Shown here: piece by piece, positions 8,241 to 16,198 of the stretch
Position numbering within the stretch: the stretch's first letter is position 1
How the letters are laid out: every line of letters begins with the position of its first letter
Origin: Nitrosovibrio sp. Nv4
GTDB taxonomy: Bacteria > Pseudomonadota > Alphaproteobacteria > Acetobacterales > Acetobacteraceae
Assembly: GCA_943330455.2 (NCBI GenBank)
Contig: CALQHT020000032.1
Span: 1-33,600, forward strand
Direction: 5' to 3'
DNA length: 33,600 nucleotides
Program-made: the position numbers and the translations under genes
The notes under the pieces: model-generated
The model's input: only the letters and a program-made list of their open reading frames with translations
Told to the model about the DNA's origin: nothing
The model's database searches: none

Positions 8241-8704
8241 TTGGCATGGTTCTGGTCACCCACGGACGCTTGGCGGATGAATTACGCTCCGCCATGGAAC
8301 ATGTGGTGGGGTCGCAGCGGAACGTTGATACGGTCTGCATCGGCCCGGATGACGATATGGAAAACCGACGGGCCGAGATCGAGGCCTGTATCGGGAGGTG
8401 CGACACCGGCGACGGGGTCGTGCTGCTGACCGATATGTTCGGTGGGACGCCGTCCAACCTCGCCATCTCCATGATGGAGAAGAAGGGCGTGGAGGTCATC
8501 GCCGGGGTGAACCTGCCGATGCTGGTCAAGCTGGCGAAGGTCCGTTCCAGCCAGCCATTGGCGGACGCCGTGAACTGTGCCGAGGAAGCCGGACGAAAAT
8601 ACATCGCCGCTGCATCCCACGTCCTGCATGGCTGCCGCACGAGCGGCAAGGGCGGCTGCGCCGATGGTTCCATCGGCAGCCCTGGCGCCGGGCCGAAGGA
8701 GTGA
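8237..8704 (+). CDS. PTS EIIA component, mannose (EIIA-Man) family
   Basis: A 155-residue cytoplasmic phosphocarrier of the mannose-type EIIA fold. The phosphorylated histidine is His9 in 'VLVTHGRLADEL'; 'VVLLTDMFGGTPSNLA' is the second family signature. The domain ends near residue 130; the remaining tail is Gly/Cys-rich and not recognised. No EIIB or EIIC is present in the window, so it is likely a regulatory end-acceptor of the HPr phosphorelay rather than part of a sugar importer; in alphaproteobacteria such EIIA proteins influence ChvI/ChvG-type signalling. The start lies in an ATGA overlap with the small ORF before it and lacks its own ribosome site. The stop overlaps the HPr GTG. Confidence 0.92.
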   Translation: MIGMVLVTHGRLADELRSAMEHVVGSQRNVDTVCIGPDDDMENRRAEIEACIGRCDTGDGVVLLTDMFGGTPSNLAISMMEKKGVEVIAGVNLPMLVKLAKVRSSQPLADAVNCAEEAGRKYIAAASHVLHGCRTSGKGGCADGSIGSPGAGPKE

Positions 8705-9036
8705 CGCCAGCGGACACTCCGGCCTCAGACGGAAACCCGCCAGACCCTGATCGGGCTGGCGGCGCCGTCCTCAGCCGGGTTGTCGTCATCCCCAACAAGC
8801 GCGGCCTTCACGCCCGTGCCGCCGCCAAATTTGTCACTCTCGCCGAACGCTTTGGCGCATCCGTCGATGTGCGACGCGACGGCCAGACTGTCTCCGCCCG
8901 ATCCATCATGGGCCTGATGATGCTGGGTGCCGGCCGCGGCGCCTCGATTGAACTGCTGGCCGAAGGTTGGGACGCCAAGGAAGCGCTGGACGCACTCTCA
9001 GGCCTGGTCGAGGCCGGATTCGATGAGCGGGACTGA
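8701..9036 (+). CDS. ptsH: HPr phosphocarrier protein
   Basis: A 111-residue HPr with an N-terminal extension of about 22 residues rich in Pro and Asp. His37 in 'NKRGLHARAAAKFV' is the EI phosphorylation site (His15 equivalent) and Ser68 in 'VSARSIMGLMMLGAG' is the HprK target (Ser46 equivalent); the spacing of 31 between them is exactly canonical. No ATG is available in this frame; the GTG at 8701 overlaps the EIIA stop, with AAGGA directly before it, so the start depends on coupling to EIIA. The EI start lies 14 bases inside the end of this gene. With hprK upstream and EI downstream, it is the hub of the phosphorelay. Confidence 0.92.
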   Translation: MTPADTPASDGNPPDPDRAGGAVLSRVVVIPNKRGLHARAAAKFVTLAERFGASVDVRRDGQTVSARSIMGLMMLGAGRGASIELLAEGWDAKEALDALSGLVEAGFDERD

Positions 9037-10894
9037 ACCACCGCCGCCCCAGCACAGACGTCTCGCTCGGCCGGTCACCAGTCAAGAACCCAAAAACGAA
9101 CGCCGTTTCGCCGGCATCGCCGTGTCCGGAGGTGTGGCCATCGGTCCCATCTTTGGCACTACCGAGCCCGAAGCCACCATTACCCGCCACAAGATCCAGG
9201 CCGCCGACATCGCCGCCGAAGGCGCCCGGTTGGACGCCGGCATAATCCAGTCGCGCAAGCAACTCGGCAAACTCCGCGCCCGCCTTGGCGTGCTGCCGGA
9301 AGAAAGCCAGTCCGAGATCGCCCCTCTCATTGACGCCTACATTCGCATGCTTGGCCCCTCTCGCTTGGTGCGTGGCGTGCGTCGCCGGATCGAGGAATCG
9401 CTGCAATCGGCCGAAAGCGCCGTGGTGTCCGAGGCCGACGCGATTGCCGCGGCGATCGTCGCCCAAGCTGCCCCCGGACTGCCGGCCGAAGATATGGCCG
9501 GTTTGCGGCGTCGGGCGGATGAAATCCGAGAGATCGCGCGCCGCCTTGTCCGCAATCTGACCCGAGCGCCGTTCCGCAGTTTTGCCGGGCTGCCCGATGG
9601 CGCGATTCTGGTCGCCGAATCACTGCGGCCCGCCGACGCCGCGCTGCTGGATCCGTCGCGCCTGGCTGGCGTGGCCACGGAAGAAGGTGGCGCCGACGGC
9701 CATACCGCGGTCATGCTGCGCGCCTTGGGCATACCCGCCGTTCTGGGTGCGGCCGGGTTGGCGCACGCGATTCGTCCCGGCGACATCGCCGTGGTCGATG
9801 GCATTTCGGGCACCGTCACCCTCAACCCCGCTCCCCCAACCGTCGCCGCCGCTCGCCGAGCGGTCACGGCTTTTGCGCGAGAACGGCAGCGTTACGCACG
9901 CCTGCGTCGGCTCCCGGCGGAAACCGAGGACGGGGAAGCGGTCGAGCTGCAGGCCAACCTGGAATTGCCGATCGAACTGCCTCTGATCGCGCAATCCGGC
10001 GCCGTTGGTATCGGTCTGCTCCGCACGGAATTCCTGTTCATGAACCGGGAAACCGTGCCCGACGAGGACACCCAGACCGAGTCCTACCGCACGATCGTTG
10101 AGGCCATGAATGGCGATCCGGTCAGCATCCGCGTGCTCGATTGGGGCGGCGAGAAAGAAATCGAGGCACTGACCAACGCCGGATTGGTGCCCGAAATCGC
10201 TGATGCCAACCCCGCGCTCGGCGTTCGCGGCATCCGCCTGTTGCTGCGCAAGCCGGAACTGCTGGAAACTCAACTGGCAGCGATCCTGCGTGCCGGGGCA
10301 TTTGGCCCGGTGAGGGTGATCCTGCCGATGGTCACCAACGTCGCCGAGGTCCGCGCCTCCCGCGACATCCTCGAACGGGTCGCCAGACGCCTGCGCCGCC
10401 GCGGTGAACGCATCGCCGACAAGCTGCCGCCATTGGGCATTATGATCGAAACCCCCGGTGCGGCCCTGTCGGCCGACGCTTTGGCACTGGAGGCGGATTT
10501 TTTCGCGATCGGCACCAACGACCTGACTGCCTACACGCTCGCCGTCGACCGCGCTGATGCCGACGTCGCCGCGCTCTATGATCCGATCCATCCCGCTGTC
10601 CTACGCCTGATCCAATTCGCGACGGAGGCAGCATTGCGTATGCGGATGCCGGTCTCCGTCTGCGGTGAAATGGCCGCGAACCCCCGCCTGACCCCCCTCA
10701 TGCTCGGCCTTGGCCTACGGTCTTTCAGCATGAGTGCCTCGGCCATTCCGCGTGTGAAGCAGGCCGTCCGCATGGTCGAAATCGACGCCTGCGCGCGGTT
10801 CGCCCGCCGCGTGATGGAGCAATCCGACCCGGCCAGGATCGCTCAACTGGTTGCGGAGTTCGGGCAGCCCGCCACGGCGGTACGCGGGGACTGA
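9023..10894 (+). CDS. ptsI: PTS enzyme I (phosphoenolpyruvate-protein phosphotransferase)
   Basis: A 623-residue EI that moves phosphate from PEP to HPr. After a proline-rich stretch of about 30 residues, the N-terminal domain starts with 'FAGIAVSGGVAIGP'. His227 in 'GGADGHTAVMLRALGIPAV' is the phosphorylated residue; the more usual Ser before this His is Gly. The C-terminal PEP-binding barrel shows 'GIGLLRTEFLFM', 'LGVRGIRL', 'LPMV', 'GIMIETPGA', 'FFAIGTNDLTAYTL' and the active-site Cys in 'VSVCGEMA'. No N-terminal GAF domain is present, so it resembles PtsI rather than the nitrogen-PTS PtsP. The ATG at 9023 overlaps the HPr end by 14 bases. Its TGA shares its last base with the repeat at 10894. 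Confidence 0.94.
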   Translation: MSGTEPPPPQHRRLARPVTSQEPKNERRFAGIAVSGGVAIGPIFGTTEPEATITRHKIQAADIAAEGARLDAGIIQSRKQLGKLRARLGVLPEESQSEIAPLIDAYIRMLGPSRLVRGVRRRIEESLQSAESAVVSEADAIAAAIVAQAAPGLPAEDMAGLRRRADEIREIARRLVRNLTRAPFRSFAGLPDGAILVAESLRPADAALLDPSRLAGVATEEGGADGHTAVMLRALGIPAVLGAAGLAHAIRPGDIAVVDGISGTVTLNPAPPTVAAARRAVTAFARERQRYARLRRLPAETEDGEAVELQANLELPIELPLIAQSGAVGIGLLRTEFLFMNRETVPDEDTQTESYRTIVEAMNGDPVSIRVLDWGGEKEIEALTNAGLVPEIADANPALGVRGIRLLLRKPELLETQLAAILRAGAFGPVRVILPMVTNVAEVRASRDILERVARRLRRRGERIADKLPPLGIMIETPGAALSADALALEADFFAIGTNDLTAYTLAVDRADADVAALYDPIHPAVLRLIQFATEAALRMRMPVSVCGEMAANPRLTPLMLGLGLRSFSMSASAIPRVKQAVRMVEIDACARFARRVMEQSDPARIAQLVAEFGQPATAVRGD

Positions 10895-10974
10895 TACCAC
10901 CTGGCCGAAAGATTGACCTATGCCAGCCCCCTCGTCATGAGCGGGCTGTGCATGGGTCAATCTTTCGGCCGGTA
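10894..10974. repeat. Palindromic intergenic repeat, copy A
   Basis: The outer arms are GGCCGAAAGATTGACC on the left and GGTCAATCTTTCGGCC on the right, a perfect 16-base pairing, extended by 'ATACC' and 'GGTA' ends. The centre holds a second hairpin (AGCCC...GGGCT), so the element is nested. It starts on the last base of the EI stop codon and probably forms the 3' end of the PTS transcript. Confidence 0.8.
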
Positions 10975-11321
10975 GGGATGAGCCGATTTTCGCATCAATG
11001 AGGATGCGCCCGTTTGGCGGATACCAGTGTTTTCTGAAATATTGGTAATACAAATACGATGCAGCCAAATCGATATTTGTGGATATTTTTCATTTGAAAA
11101 ATATTTTTCCGAATTGGTTAAATTATTGGCCCGGCCACCCACATGAGATTAGGCAAATATTGCCCATCAACATTTCCATCGACCGATATCCAATTCGGGC
11201 ATCGGTGGATCGGCATACAGAGATAAGAAGTCCGTCCCAGGCCAAATGGCCGCGGTCGAGGCGACGCAGTGACGGGATGGTCGGAAGGGGAATGATCCCC
11301 TGTCCGTCCGGGAGAAAACAC
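10975..11321. other. AT-rich intergenic island
   Basis: No gene is seen here. From about 11030 to 11140 the sequence is strikingly AT-rich for this genome, with runs such as GATATTTGTGGATATTTTTC. A perfect 10-2-10 palindrome (ATATTTTTCA/TGAAAAATAT) lies at 11083-11104. This is probably the upstream control region of the small membrane protein that starts at 11322; no promoter can be pinned down with confidence. Confidence 0.5.
11083..11104. promoter_or_regulatory. Perfect AT-rich 22-base palindrome
   Basis: ATATTTTTCA-TT-TGAAAAATAT pairs perfectly over 10 bases. It lies about 220 bases before the next start codon and 110 bases after the repeat that closes the PTS operon. It could be an operator or a protein-bending site; a terminator is less likely because the stem lacks G and C. 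Confidence 0.4.
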
Positions 11322-11684
11322 ATGGCCAAAATGAATGGTGACTGGATCAAGCCGCGGGCAGTGGGCGCCGTTTTCGGAGCCGTCGCCATGACCGTCGCGG
11401 GATTTTGGGGACTCGGGTGGACCACGGCCGGCACCGCCGAACAGCGCGCCCGGGTGCAGTCCGAGACCGCCGTTGTGAATGCGATGGTACCCTATTGTGT
11501 CGCCAGTGCACGCCGCGATCCGGATGGCGCCAAGCTCACCAAGTTGGGTACCGAGACGTCTTCATGGACTCGCGCGCAGTTCGTGCGTGACGCCGGTTGG
11601 GCGACGATGGCGGGATCGAGCGTGCCCGATCACCTGATCGCCGAGGCATGCTCCGAGAAGTTGAAAATCGCTAAAGCCGGGTAA
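11322..11684 (+). CDS. Small single-TM protein of unknown function
   Basis: A 120-residue protein with one N-terminal membrane segment (about residues 13-35, 'AVGAVFGAVAMTVAGFWGLG') and a soluble C-terminal part, likely periplasmic, containing two cysteines ('VPYCVASARRDP' and 'IAEACSEKL'). By recall, similar small hypothetical proteins with 'AxVPYCV...GWATMPGS' are common in alphaproteobacteria; no function is known. The start at 11322 follows GGGAG at 11309-11313 with suitable spacing. It stands alone, after an AT-rich control region and before a symmetrical hairpin at 11711-11741. Confidence 0.75.
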   Translation: MAKMNGDWIKPRAVGAVFGAVAMTVAGFWGLGWTTAGTAEQRARVQSETAVVNAMVPYCVASARRDPDGAKLTKLGTETSSWTRAQFVRDAGWATMAGSSVPDHLIAEACSEKLKIAKAG

Positions 11685-11710
11685 CGAACCGACGGGGCTG
11701 AGCCTGACAA

Positions 11711-11741
11711 TATCAACGGTCCTAACCATTGACCGTTGATA
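11711..11741. terminator. Perfect hairpin between convergent genes
   Basis: TATCAACGGTC pairs perfectly with GACCGTTGATA (11 bases) around a 9-base loop. It lies between the small membrane protein (+) and the Bug-type protein (-), which converge. The loop and right arm contain CCATTGACC, also found in the arms of the dispersed palindromes, so it may be a reduced relative of that family. No T-run follows on either strand. Confidence 0.55.
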
Positions 11742-11839
11742 CAGGACGACGCTTTTCGCGGGTTTTCCGGGCACCAACACCCCCCCCCGCTCGAATCGGG
11801 CCACACGAAGACCCGACCGCGACTGATCCTGCCAGATCG

Positions 11840-12814
11840 TTAGTCCAATTGCGTGCCGAGCGCCTTGACGACTGGGCCCCATTTTTCGCGCTCGGCCTTT
11901 ACCAGGGCTGCGAGTTGCGCGGGCGTGGCACCCGGCGTCGGTTGCAATCCCAGGTCGTGCAGGCGCGCCACGACGGTCCGGTCGGACAGTGCGACGGTCA
12001 GAACCTCATGCAGACGGTTGACGATCCGGTCCGGTGTTTTGGCCGGGGCAAATATCGCAAACCAATTATAGCATTCGAACCCCTTCAGCCCCTGTTCGTC
12101 GAGCGTCGGTACGTCCGGTAGAGCAGGATCGCGGATCAACGGTCCGGCGCCAATCGCGCGGATCGTGCCGGCGGCGATCTGTGGCAAGGCGGTCGACGGC
12201 GTGGGGAAACTCATGGAAATCTGGCCGGCGGACAGATCGTTCATGACCGGACCGGCACCCCGATAGGGCACATGCGTGATGTCCAATCCGCCTGCCATGG
12301 TCTTCAGCCGCTCGGTGCACAGATGCGGCATGGAGCCGATGCCGGGCGACCCGTAGGTGTATTTGCCCGGATTGCCATTCACGGTCGCGACCAGGCTTTT
12401 CAGGTCCGTCGCCGGCACCGAAACATGCACCGTCAGGATGAAGGACGAGGCGATAGCCTGCCCGATCGGTGCGAAATCCTTGACCGAATCATACGGTATG
12501 TTCTTGTAAAGCCATGGGTTAACGCCGAACGACGAAACCTCTCCGATCAGGATCGTGTAGCCGTCGGGAGCAGCCTTCGAAACCAGGTCGGTTCCGATCA
12601 CCGCACCCGCACCCGGGCGGTTGTCCACCAGGATCTGCTGCCCGAGGAGTTCGGTCATCTTCGGAGTGATGATGCGGGCGGTGATGTCCAGGCCGCCGCC
12701 AACCGCGAAGGGGACGACCAGCCGGATCGGCTTGGTCGGGTAGGTGTCCTGCGCCTGGGCCAGGCCCGTTACTGCCATGCAGCACGCCATGGCACCCGCC
12801 AGCCGAAACATCAT
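11840..12814 (-). CDS. Bug-family tripartite tricarboxylate transporter binding protein (orphan)
   Basis: A 324-residue periplasmic solute-binding protein of the Bug (TctC-like) family. A signal peptide covers about residues 1-21, ending 'AQA'. The mature N-terminus 'YPTKPIRLVVPFAVGGGLD' and 'VDNRPGAGAVIGTDLVSKAAPDGYT' are hallmark Bug sequences, followed by 'YGSPGIGSMPHL', 'VPYRG' and a C-terminal 'WFAIFAPAKTP'. Family members bind carboxylates or related small molecules. Two consecutive ATGs are present at 12814 and 12811; the first is chosen from GGGAGGA about 7 bases upstream. No TctA or TctB membrane genes are nearby, as is often the case for the many Bug paralogues of such genomes. It is divergent from the DJ-1-family gene. 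The ligand is unknown. Confidence 0.9.
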   Translation of the reverse strand: MMFRLAGAMACCMAVTGLAQAQDTYPTKPIRLVVPFAVGGGLDITARIITPKMTELLGQQILVDNRPGAGAVIGTDLVSKAAPDGYTILIGEVSSFGVNPWLYKNIPYDSVKDFAPIGQAIASSFILTVHVSVPATDLKSLVATVNGNPGKYTYGSPGIGSMPHLCTERLKTMAGGLDITHVPYRGAGPVMNDLSAGQISMSFPTPSTALPQIAAGTIRAIGAGPLIRDPALPDVPTLDEQGLKGFECYNWFAIFAPAKTPDRIVNRLHEVLTVALSDRTVVARLHDLGLQPTPGATPAQLAALVKAEREKWGPVVKALGTQLD

Positions 12815-12871
12815 TGGCCTGTCCTCCCGTTTGCTGTTCGGCCTCCACGGACCTTGGGCATCTTGCGATGC

Positions 12872-12926
12872 GGCGCCGGGGTGTGCAACGCATGCGCCTG
12901 GACAATCGCCGGGGCACGCCGGCGCC
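12872..12926. promoter_or_regulatory. GC-rich inverted repeat in a divergent promoter region
   Basis: GGCGCCGGGGTGTGC (12872-12886) faces GCACGCCGGCGCC (12914-12926), pairing with few mismatches around a 27-base centre. It sits in the 194-base gap between the Bug-type gene (-) and the DJ-1-family gene (+). It could be an operator serving both or an mRNA hairpin. Confidence 0.3.
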
Positions 12927-13008
12927 ACGCCATGACACTGGGATGGGTGGCCCTCGATCTGCCCAAAGTCGCGTCCGGCTGCCGCGTCGAAACAGGAGAA
13001 ACCAACCC

Positions 13009-13686
13009 ATGCATATCGGCCTGCTGTTGTTTCCGCGCCTGACTCAGCTCGATCTGACCGGTCCGTTTGAGGTCTTCGCCAACACGCCTGGCGCGACGGT
13101 GCATCTGCTGTGGAAGACGCTCGACCCGGTGCGGGCGATCACCGGCATGGGAATAGTTCCCGACACGACCCTGGCTGACTGCCCACAATTGGACGTGATC
13201 TGCGTCCCAGGCGGGTCCGGCGTGGCGGAGGTCATGGAAGACCCCGAGGTGCTGGATTTCCTGCGGCGCCAGGCCGTCGGCGCCCGCTATGTCACATCGG
13301 TTTGCACCGGTGCCCTGGTTCTCGGCGCGGCGGGGTTGCTGCGTGGCAAGCGCGCGACCACACATTGGGGATCGCATGATTTCCTGGCGACGTTGGGCGC
13401 GATCCCGACGCAGGGGCGTGTGGTGCGCGACGGAAATATCTTCACCGGTGGCGGCGTCACCGCGGGCATCGACTTCGCACTGACCCTGGTCGCCGAGATG
13501 TGCGGTCCCGAGGTCGCCCAGGCCATCCAGTTGCAGATCGAATATGCGCCCGCGCCACCGTTTGACGCAGGGTCTCCAGAAACCGCGCCATCCTCGGTGT
13601 TGGCGACCGCCCGTGCCCGAGGGGCCGGAATGCGCGCCCAGCGGGAGGCGCTAATGAGCCGGGTCGCCGAACGGTTGGAGGCTTGA
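13009..13686 (+). CDS. DJ-1/PfpI family protein, isonitrile hydratase-like
   Basis: A 225-residue cytoplasmic protein of the DJ-1/PfpI superfamily, most like isonitrile (isocyanide) hydratase InhA, which converts isocyanides to N-formamides. Visible features are Asp15 in 'LTQLDLTGPFEVF', the nucleophile Cys99 in 'SVCTGALVLGAAGLL', then 'ATTHWGSHDFLATLGA' and 'GGGVTAGIDFALTL', all fitting that subfamily, followed by 'QLQIEYAPAPPFDAG'. There is no AraC-type DNA-binding domain, so it is the stand-alone enzyme type and not a GlxA-type regulator. The start at 13009 follows AGGAGA at 12994-12999. It is divergent from the Bug-type gene. Isocyanide use is inferred from the family only. Confidence 0.87.
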   Translation: MHIGLLLFPRLTQLDLTGPFEVFANTPGATVHLLWKTLDPVRAITGMGIVPDTTLADCPQLDVICVPGGSGVAEVMEDPEVLDFLRRQAVGARYVTSVCTGALVLGAAGLLRGKRATTHWGSHDFLATLGAIPTQGRVVRDGNIFTGGGVTAGIDFALTLVAEMCGPEVAQAIQLQIEYAPAPPFDAGSPETAPSSVLATARARGAGMRAQREALMSRVAERLEA

Positions 13687-13773
13687 GCCGACGTTTTTTT
13701 GTGGGCGTGTGATGAGGGAGCGGTCGGGTAACGACCGCCCACTGGCCGGAAGCCGATACCCCGCAGAAACCCG

Positions 13774-15036
13774 CTACCGAAACCGTCCCGCCGAATAGGC
13801 TTCCAAGGCAATCGACGGGGTTCTTCCCCCCACGATCTCCGCCACAACGCGCCCCGTCATGGCGCCGGCCGTCAGCCCGACATGCCCATGCCCGAACGCG
13901 TGCACCACATCCGAGCAACCGGACGCCGCACCCAGGCAGGGCAGTCCGTCCGGTGTCGACGGCCGATGTCCCATCCACACCTTCACCTGATCGGGCCCAA
14001 CGGACGCCGGCAAGCCCGGATAGACCTGACGCGCAAACGCCAGCAGAACCTCGGCGCGCTTCCAGTTCGGAGCCGCCTCCAGCCCCGCCAGTTCCACCTG
14101 CCCGGCTATCCTCAACCCCGCCGGCGTCATCGCAAACGCCATTTTCCCATCGCTCGGCATCATCGGATAGCGCGGTTCGATCCCCGGATCGCGGATCACC
14201 GCGTGATAGCCACGCTCGGTCTCCAGGGGCACCGGATCGCCGGCCGCCGCGGCCAAAGCACCCGATCGCGCGCCGGCCGCGATCACGGCCTTGTCGCAGA
14301 CGATCTCCCCGTCCTCGGTTTCAACCGCCCGCAATCGGCCCGCCTCGACCCGGAAACCGGTGGCGCGGGTTCGGCGTAGTTCGGCGCCGAGAGAGACCGC
14401 GTGGCGGATGAGTGCCGCGACATAGGTGCCCGGATCGCGGCATTGGCCGTTTTCTTCGACCAGAACGGCGAATTTGTAGCGCCGATCCAAGGTCGGTTCG
14501 CGTTGGCGCAGTTCGTCCTCATCGAGTGCCAGCCAGCGCGTGCCGGTTTCGCGCCGCAGCCGCCAGGACAGGCCCTCGGCCTCGAACGCGGCGCGATCGG
14601 GGAAGGCAAACATCACACCCTGGCGTGCGATCAGATGCCCGACACCGGCTTCTTCGGCCAGTTTGCGGTGATGTTCGGGCGCGCCGGCCAGCAGCGGCGC
14701 CATAGCATGGGCGGTGGCGGAGACCTTTGCCTCGGTCGAACCGGCACTGATGAAGCGACGCAGCCAGGGCAGCAATTTCGGCAGATAGCGCCAGCGGATG
14801 GTCAGCGGGCCCAGCGGATCGGCGAGATAGCCCGGGACCTTCTTCCACAGACCGGGGGACGACATCGGGATGACCGAGCTTGGGTTCAGCAAGGTGCCAT
14901 TCCCGTAGCTGGCCGCCTGTTCGCCGCCGGGATCGCCAGGTTCGACGATGGTGACCTGGTGGCCGTCACGCAGCAGCTCGATGGCGGAGGCCGCGCCGAC
15001 GATCCCGGCACCGATGATCACGACATGGTGTGGCAT
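13774..15036 (-). CDS. dadA: D-amino-acid dehydrogenase-like FAD oxidoreductase
   Basis: A 420-residue member of the DAO/DadA family, which oxidises D-amino acids to 2-oxo acids and passes electrons to the respiratory chain. The N-terminal dinucleotide fold is 'HVVIIGAGIVGAASAIELL' with the GAGIVG glycines at residues 9-14, then the acidic 'VTIVEPGD'. Later motifs are 'LLNPSSVIPMSSPGLW', 'CDKAVIAAGARSGALA' and, near the end, 'GHGHVGLTAG', where the flavin is contacted. Length is normal for DadA. The start at 15036 is preceded by AGAGGAA. The next gene upstream on this strand is a LysR regulator, separated by palindromic repeat C, so co-transcription is doubtful. The substrate could also be another N-substituted amino acid. 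Confidence 0.87.
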   Translation of the reverse strand: MPHHVVIIGAGIVGAASAIELLRDGHQVTIVEPGDPGGEQAASYGNGTLLNPSSVIPMSSPGLWKKVPGYLADPLGPLTIRWRYLPKLLPWLRRFISAGSTEAKVSATAHAMAPLLAGAPEHHRKLAEEAGVGHLIARQGVMFAFPDRAAFEAEGLSWRLRRETGTRWLALDEDELRQREPTLDRRYKFAVLVEENGQCRDPGTYVAALIRHAVSLGAELRRTRATGFRVEAGRLRAVETEDGEIVCDKAVIAAGARSGALAAAAGDPVPLETERGYHAVIRDPGIEPRYPMMPSDGKMAFAMTPAGLRIAGQVELAGLEAAPNWKRAEVLLAFARQVYPGLPASVGPDQVKVWMGHRPSTPDGLPCLGAASGCSDVVHAFGHGHVGLTAGAMTGRVVAEIVGGRTPSIALEAYSAGRFR

Positions 15037-15199
15037 GGTTCCTCTTTCGATGTTCCCGGTTTCGATGTTTCCGGGGTTTTGCCCGGAGGCGTGCGATCCG
15101 ACCGGCCTACACTGAACGAGCCTCGACGACATGTATCGCGGCCCTTACCGATAGGCCGTCAGCGGCGCGGCAGCTCAGGGCAGGGCTTCCGGTGCACTC

Positions 15200-15313
15200 A
15201 TACCAACCGCCTGAACCATTGACCCATAGCGTCACCTTACCGTCATTGCCGGGTCAAGTCCGGCGATGACGGTGGGGGGATACCTATGGGTCAATGGTTC
15301 GGGCGGTTGGTAT
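15200..15313. repeat. Palindromic intergenic repeat, copy C (best preserved)
   Basis: The left arm at 15200-15228 and right arm at 15285-15313 are complementary over nearly 29 bases (ATACCAACCGCC... and ...GGCGGTTGGTAT). Inside is a second hairpin, CCGTCATTGCCGG / CCGGCGATGACGG. The right arm overlaps the 3' end of the LysR gene and encodes its last residues. 'TCA' flanks both ends just outside TACC/GGTA, a possible but unproven 3-base target duplication. Confidence 0.85.
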
Positions 15314-16198
15314 CAGTTGTGCGCCCAGAAACGCGATCAGTGCCCGGACCTTCGGTGCCACGGCGCGATGGGCGGGACAGACCACATCCAGGGTCGCCGG
15401 AGGCTGATGGTATTCCGGCAGGATCCGCACCAGGCGCCCGATCTCGATGTCTTCCTCGACGAGAAAGGCGGGGGCCAGCAGAATGCCGGCCCCGGCGCGT
15501 GCCGCGCTGCGCCGCAACAGGCCATTGTCGGTCTTCAAATGGCCGGTCACCGATACTTCCGCTCCGCCGCGGGCGCTGGCAAAGCGCCAGATATCGCCGG
15601 GGTGACGCGTATCGGTCAGGCAGGTGTGTTGCGCCAGATCGGCGGGCACCAGAGGCGTGCCGTGGGCCGCGAGATAGGACGGCGCGGCGCAGACCATGAA
15701 CTCCATGGTGGCGAGCGACTGCACGACATGCCCGGGTGGAAGCGGCGGATCGTCGCCATGGTGGCCGATGCGGATGGCGAGATCGAAGCCTTCCTCGATC
15801 ACGTCGACGGGGCGGTCGCTGAGGACGACGGTCAGCGACAGGTCGGTGTTCTGCTGCATAAAGGCCACCGCCAGGGCACCCAGGCGGGTACTGCCGAACG
15901 CGACGGGCGCGCTGACCCGCAGCGCACCGCGCAGCCGAGCGTCGGGTTTGCCAGCCTGACGCGCGGCTTCCATGTCCTCCAGAATACGGGTGCACTGAGC
16001 ATAGAAATTTTCGCCTGCCACGGTTGGGCTGACGCGGCGGGTGGTTCGATGCAACAGGCGGGTGTCGATCCAGGCTTCCAGCATCTGGACGTGCTTGCTC
16101 GCCGTGGCTTGGGAAATTCCCAGGTCGCGGGCGGCGGCGGAAAAGCTACGTGTCGCGACCACGCGCGCGAACACGGCCATGCTGGTCAGACGGTCCAC
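15284..16198 (-). CDS. LysR-family transcriptional regulator
   Basis: A 304-residue LysR-type regulator. The N-terminal winged helix-turn-helix is clear: 'MAVFARVVATRSFSAAARDLGISQATASKHVQMLE' spans about residues 7-41. It is followed by the substrate-binding domain with 'LRVSAPVAFGSTRLGALAVAF', 'GFDLAIRIG' and 'LLRRSAARAGAGILLAPAFLVEEDI'. The type is close to the large CrgA-like group of LysR regulators. The start is GTG at 16198, with AAAGGGG upstream; an internal ATG at 16180 is less likely because it would cut the usual N-terminus. The last ten or so residues (LIPTARTIDP) and the stop codon are encoded by the right arm of palindromic repeat C, so the native C-terminus has been replaced or extended. 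The target genes are unknown; the DadA-like gene downstream is one candidate. Confidence 0.9.
   Translation of the reverse strand: MDRLTSMAVFARVVATRSFSAAARDLGISQATASKHVQMLEAWIDTRLLHRTTRRVSPTVAGENFYAQCTRILEDMEAARQAGKPDARLRGALRVSAPVAFGSTRLGALAVAFMQQNTDLSLTVVLSDRPVDVIEEGFDLAIRIGHHGDDPPLPPGHVVQSLATMEFMVCAAPSYLAAHGTPLVPADLAQHTCLTDTRHPGDIWRFASARGGAEVSVTGHLKTDNGLLRRSAARAGAGILLAPAFLVEEDIEIGRLVRILPEYHQPPATLDVVCPAHRAVAPKVRALIAFLGAQLIPTARTIDP

Noticed and set aside
15197-15316. Target-site duplication 'TCA' around repeat C
   Set aside because: It was not found around copies A, D or G, so a 3-base match is likely chance.
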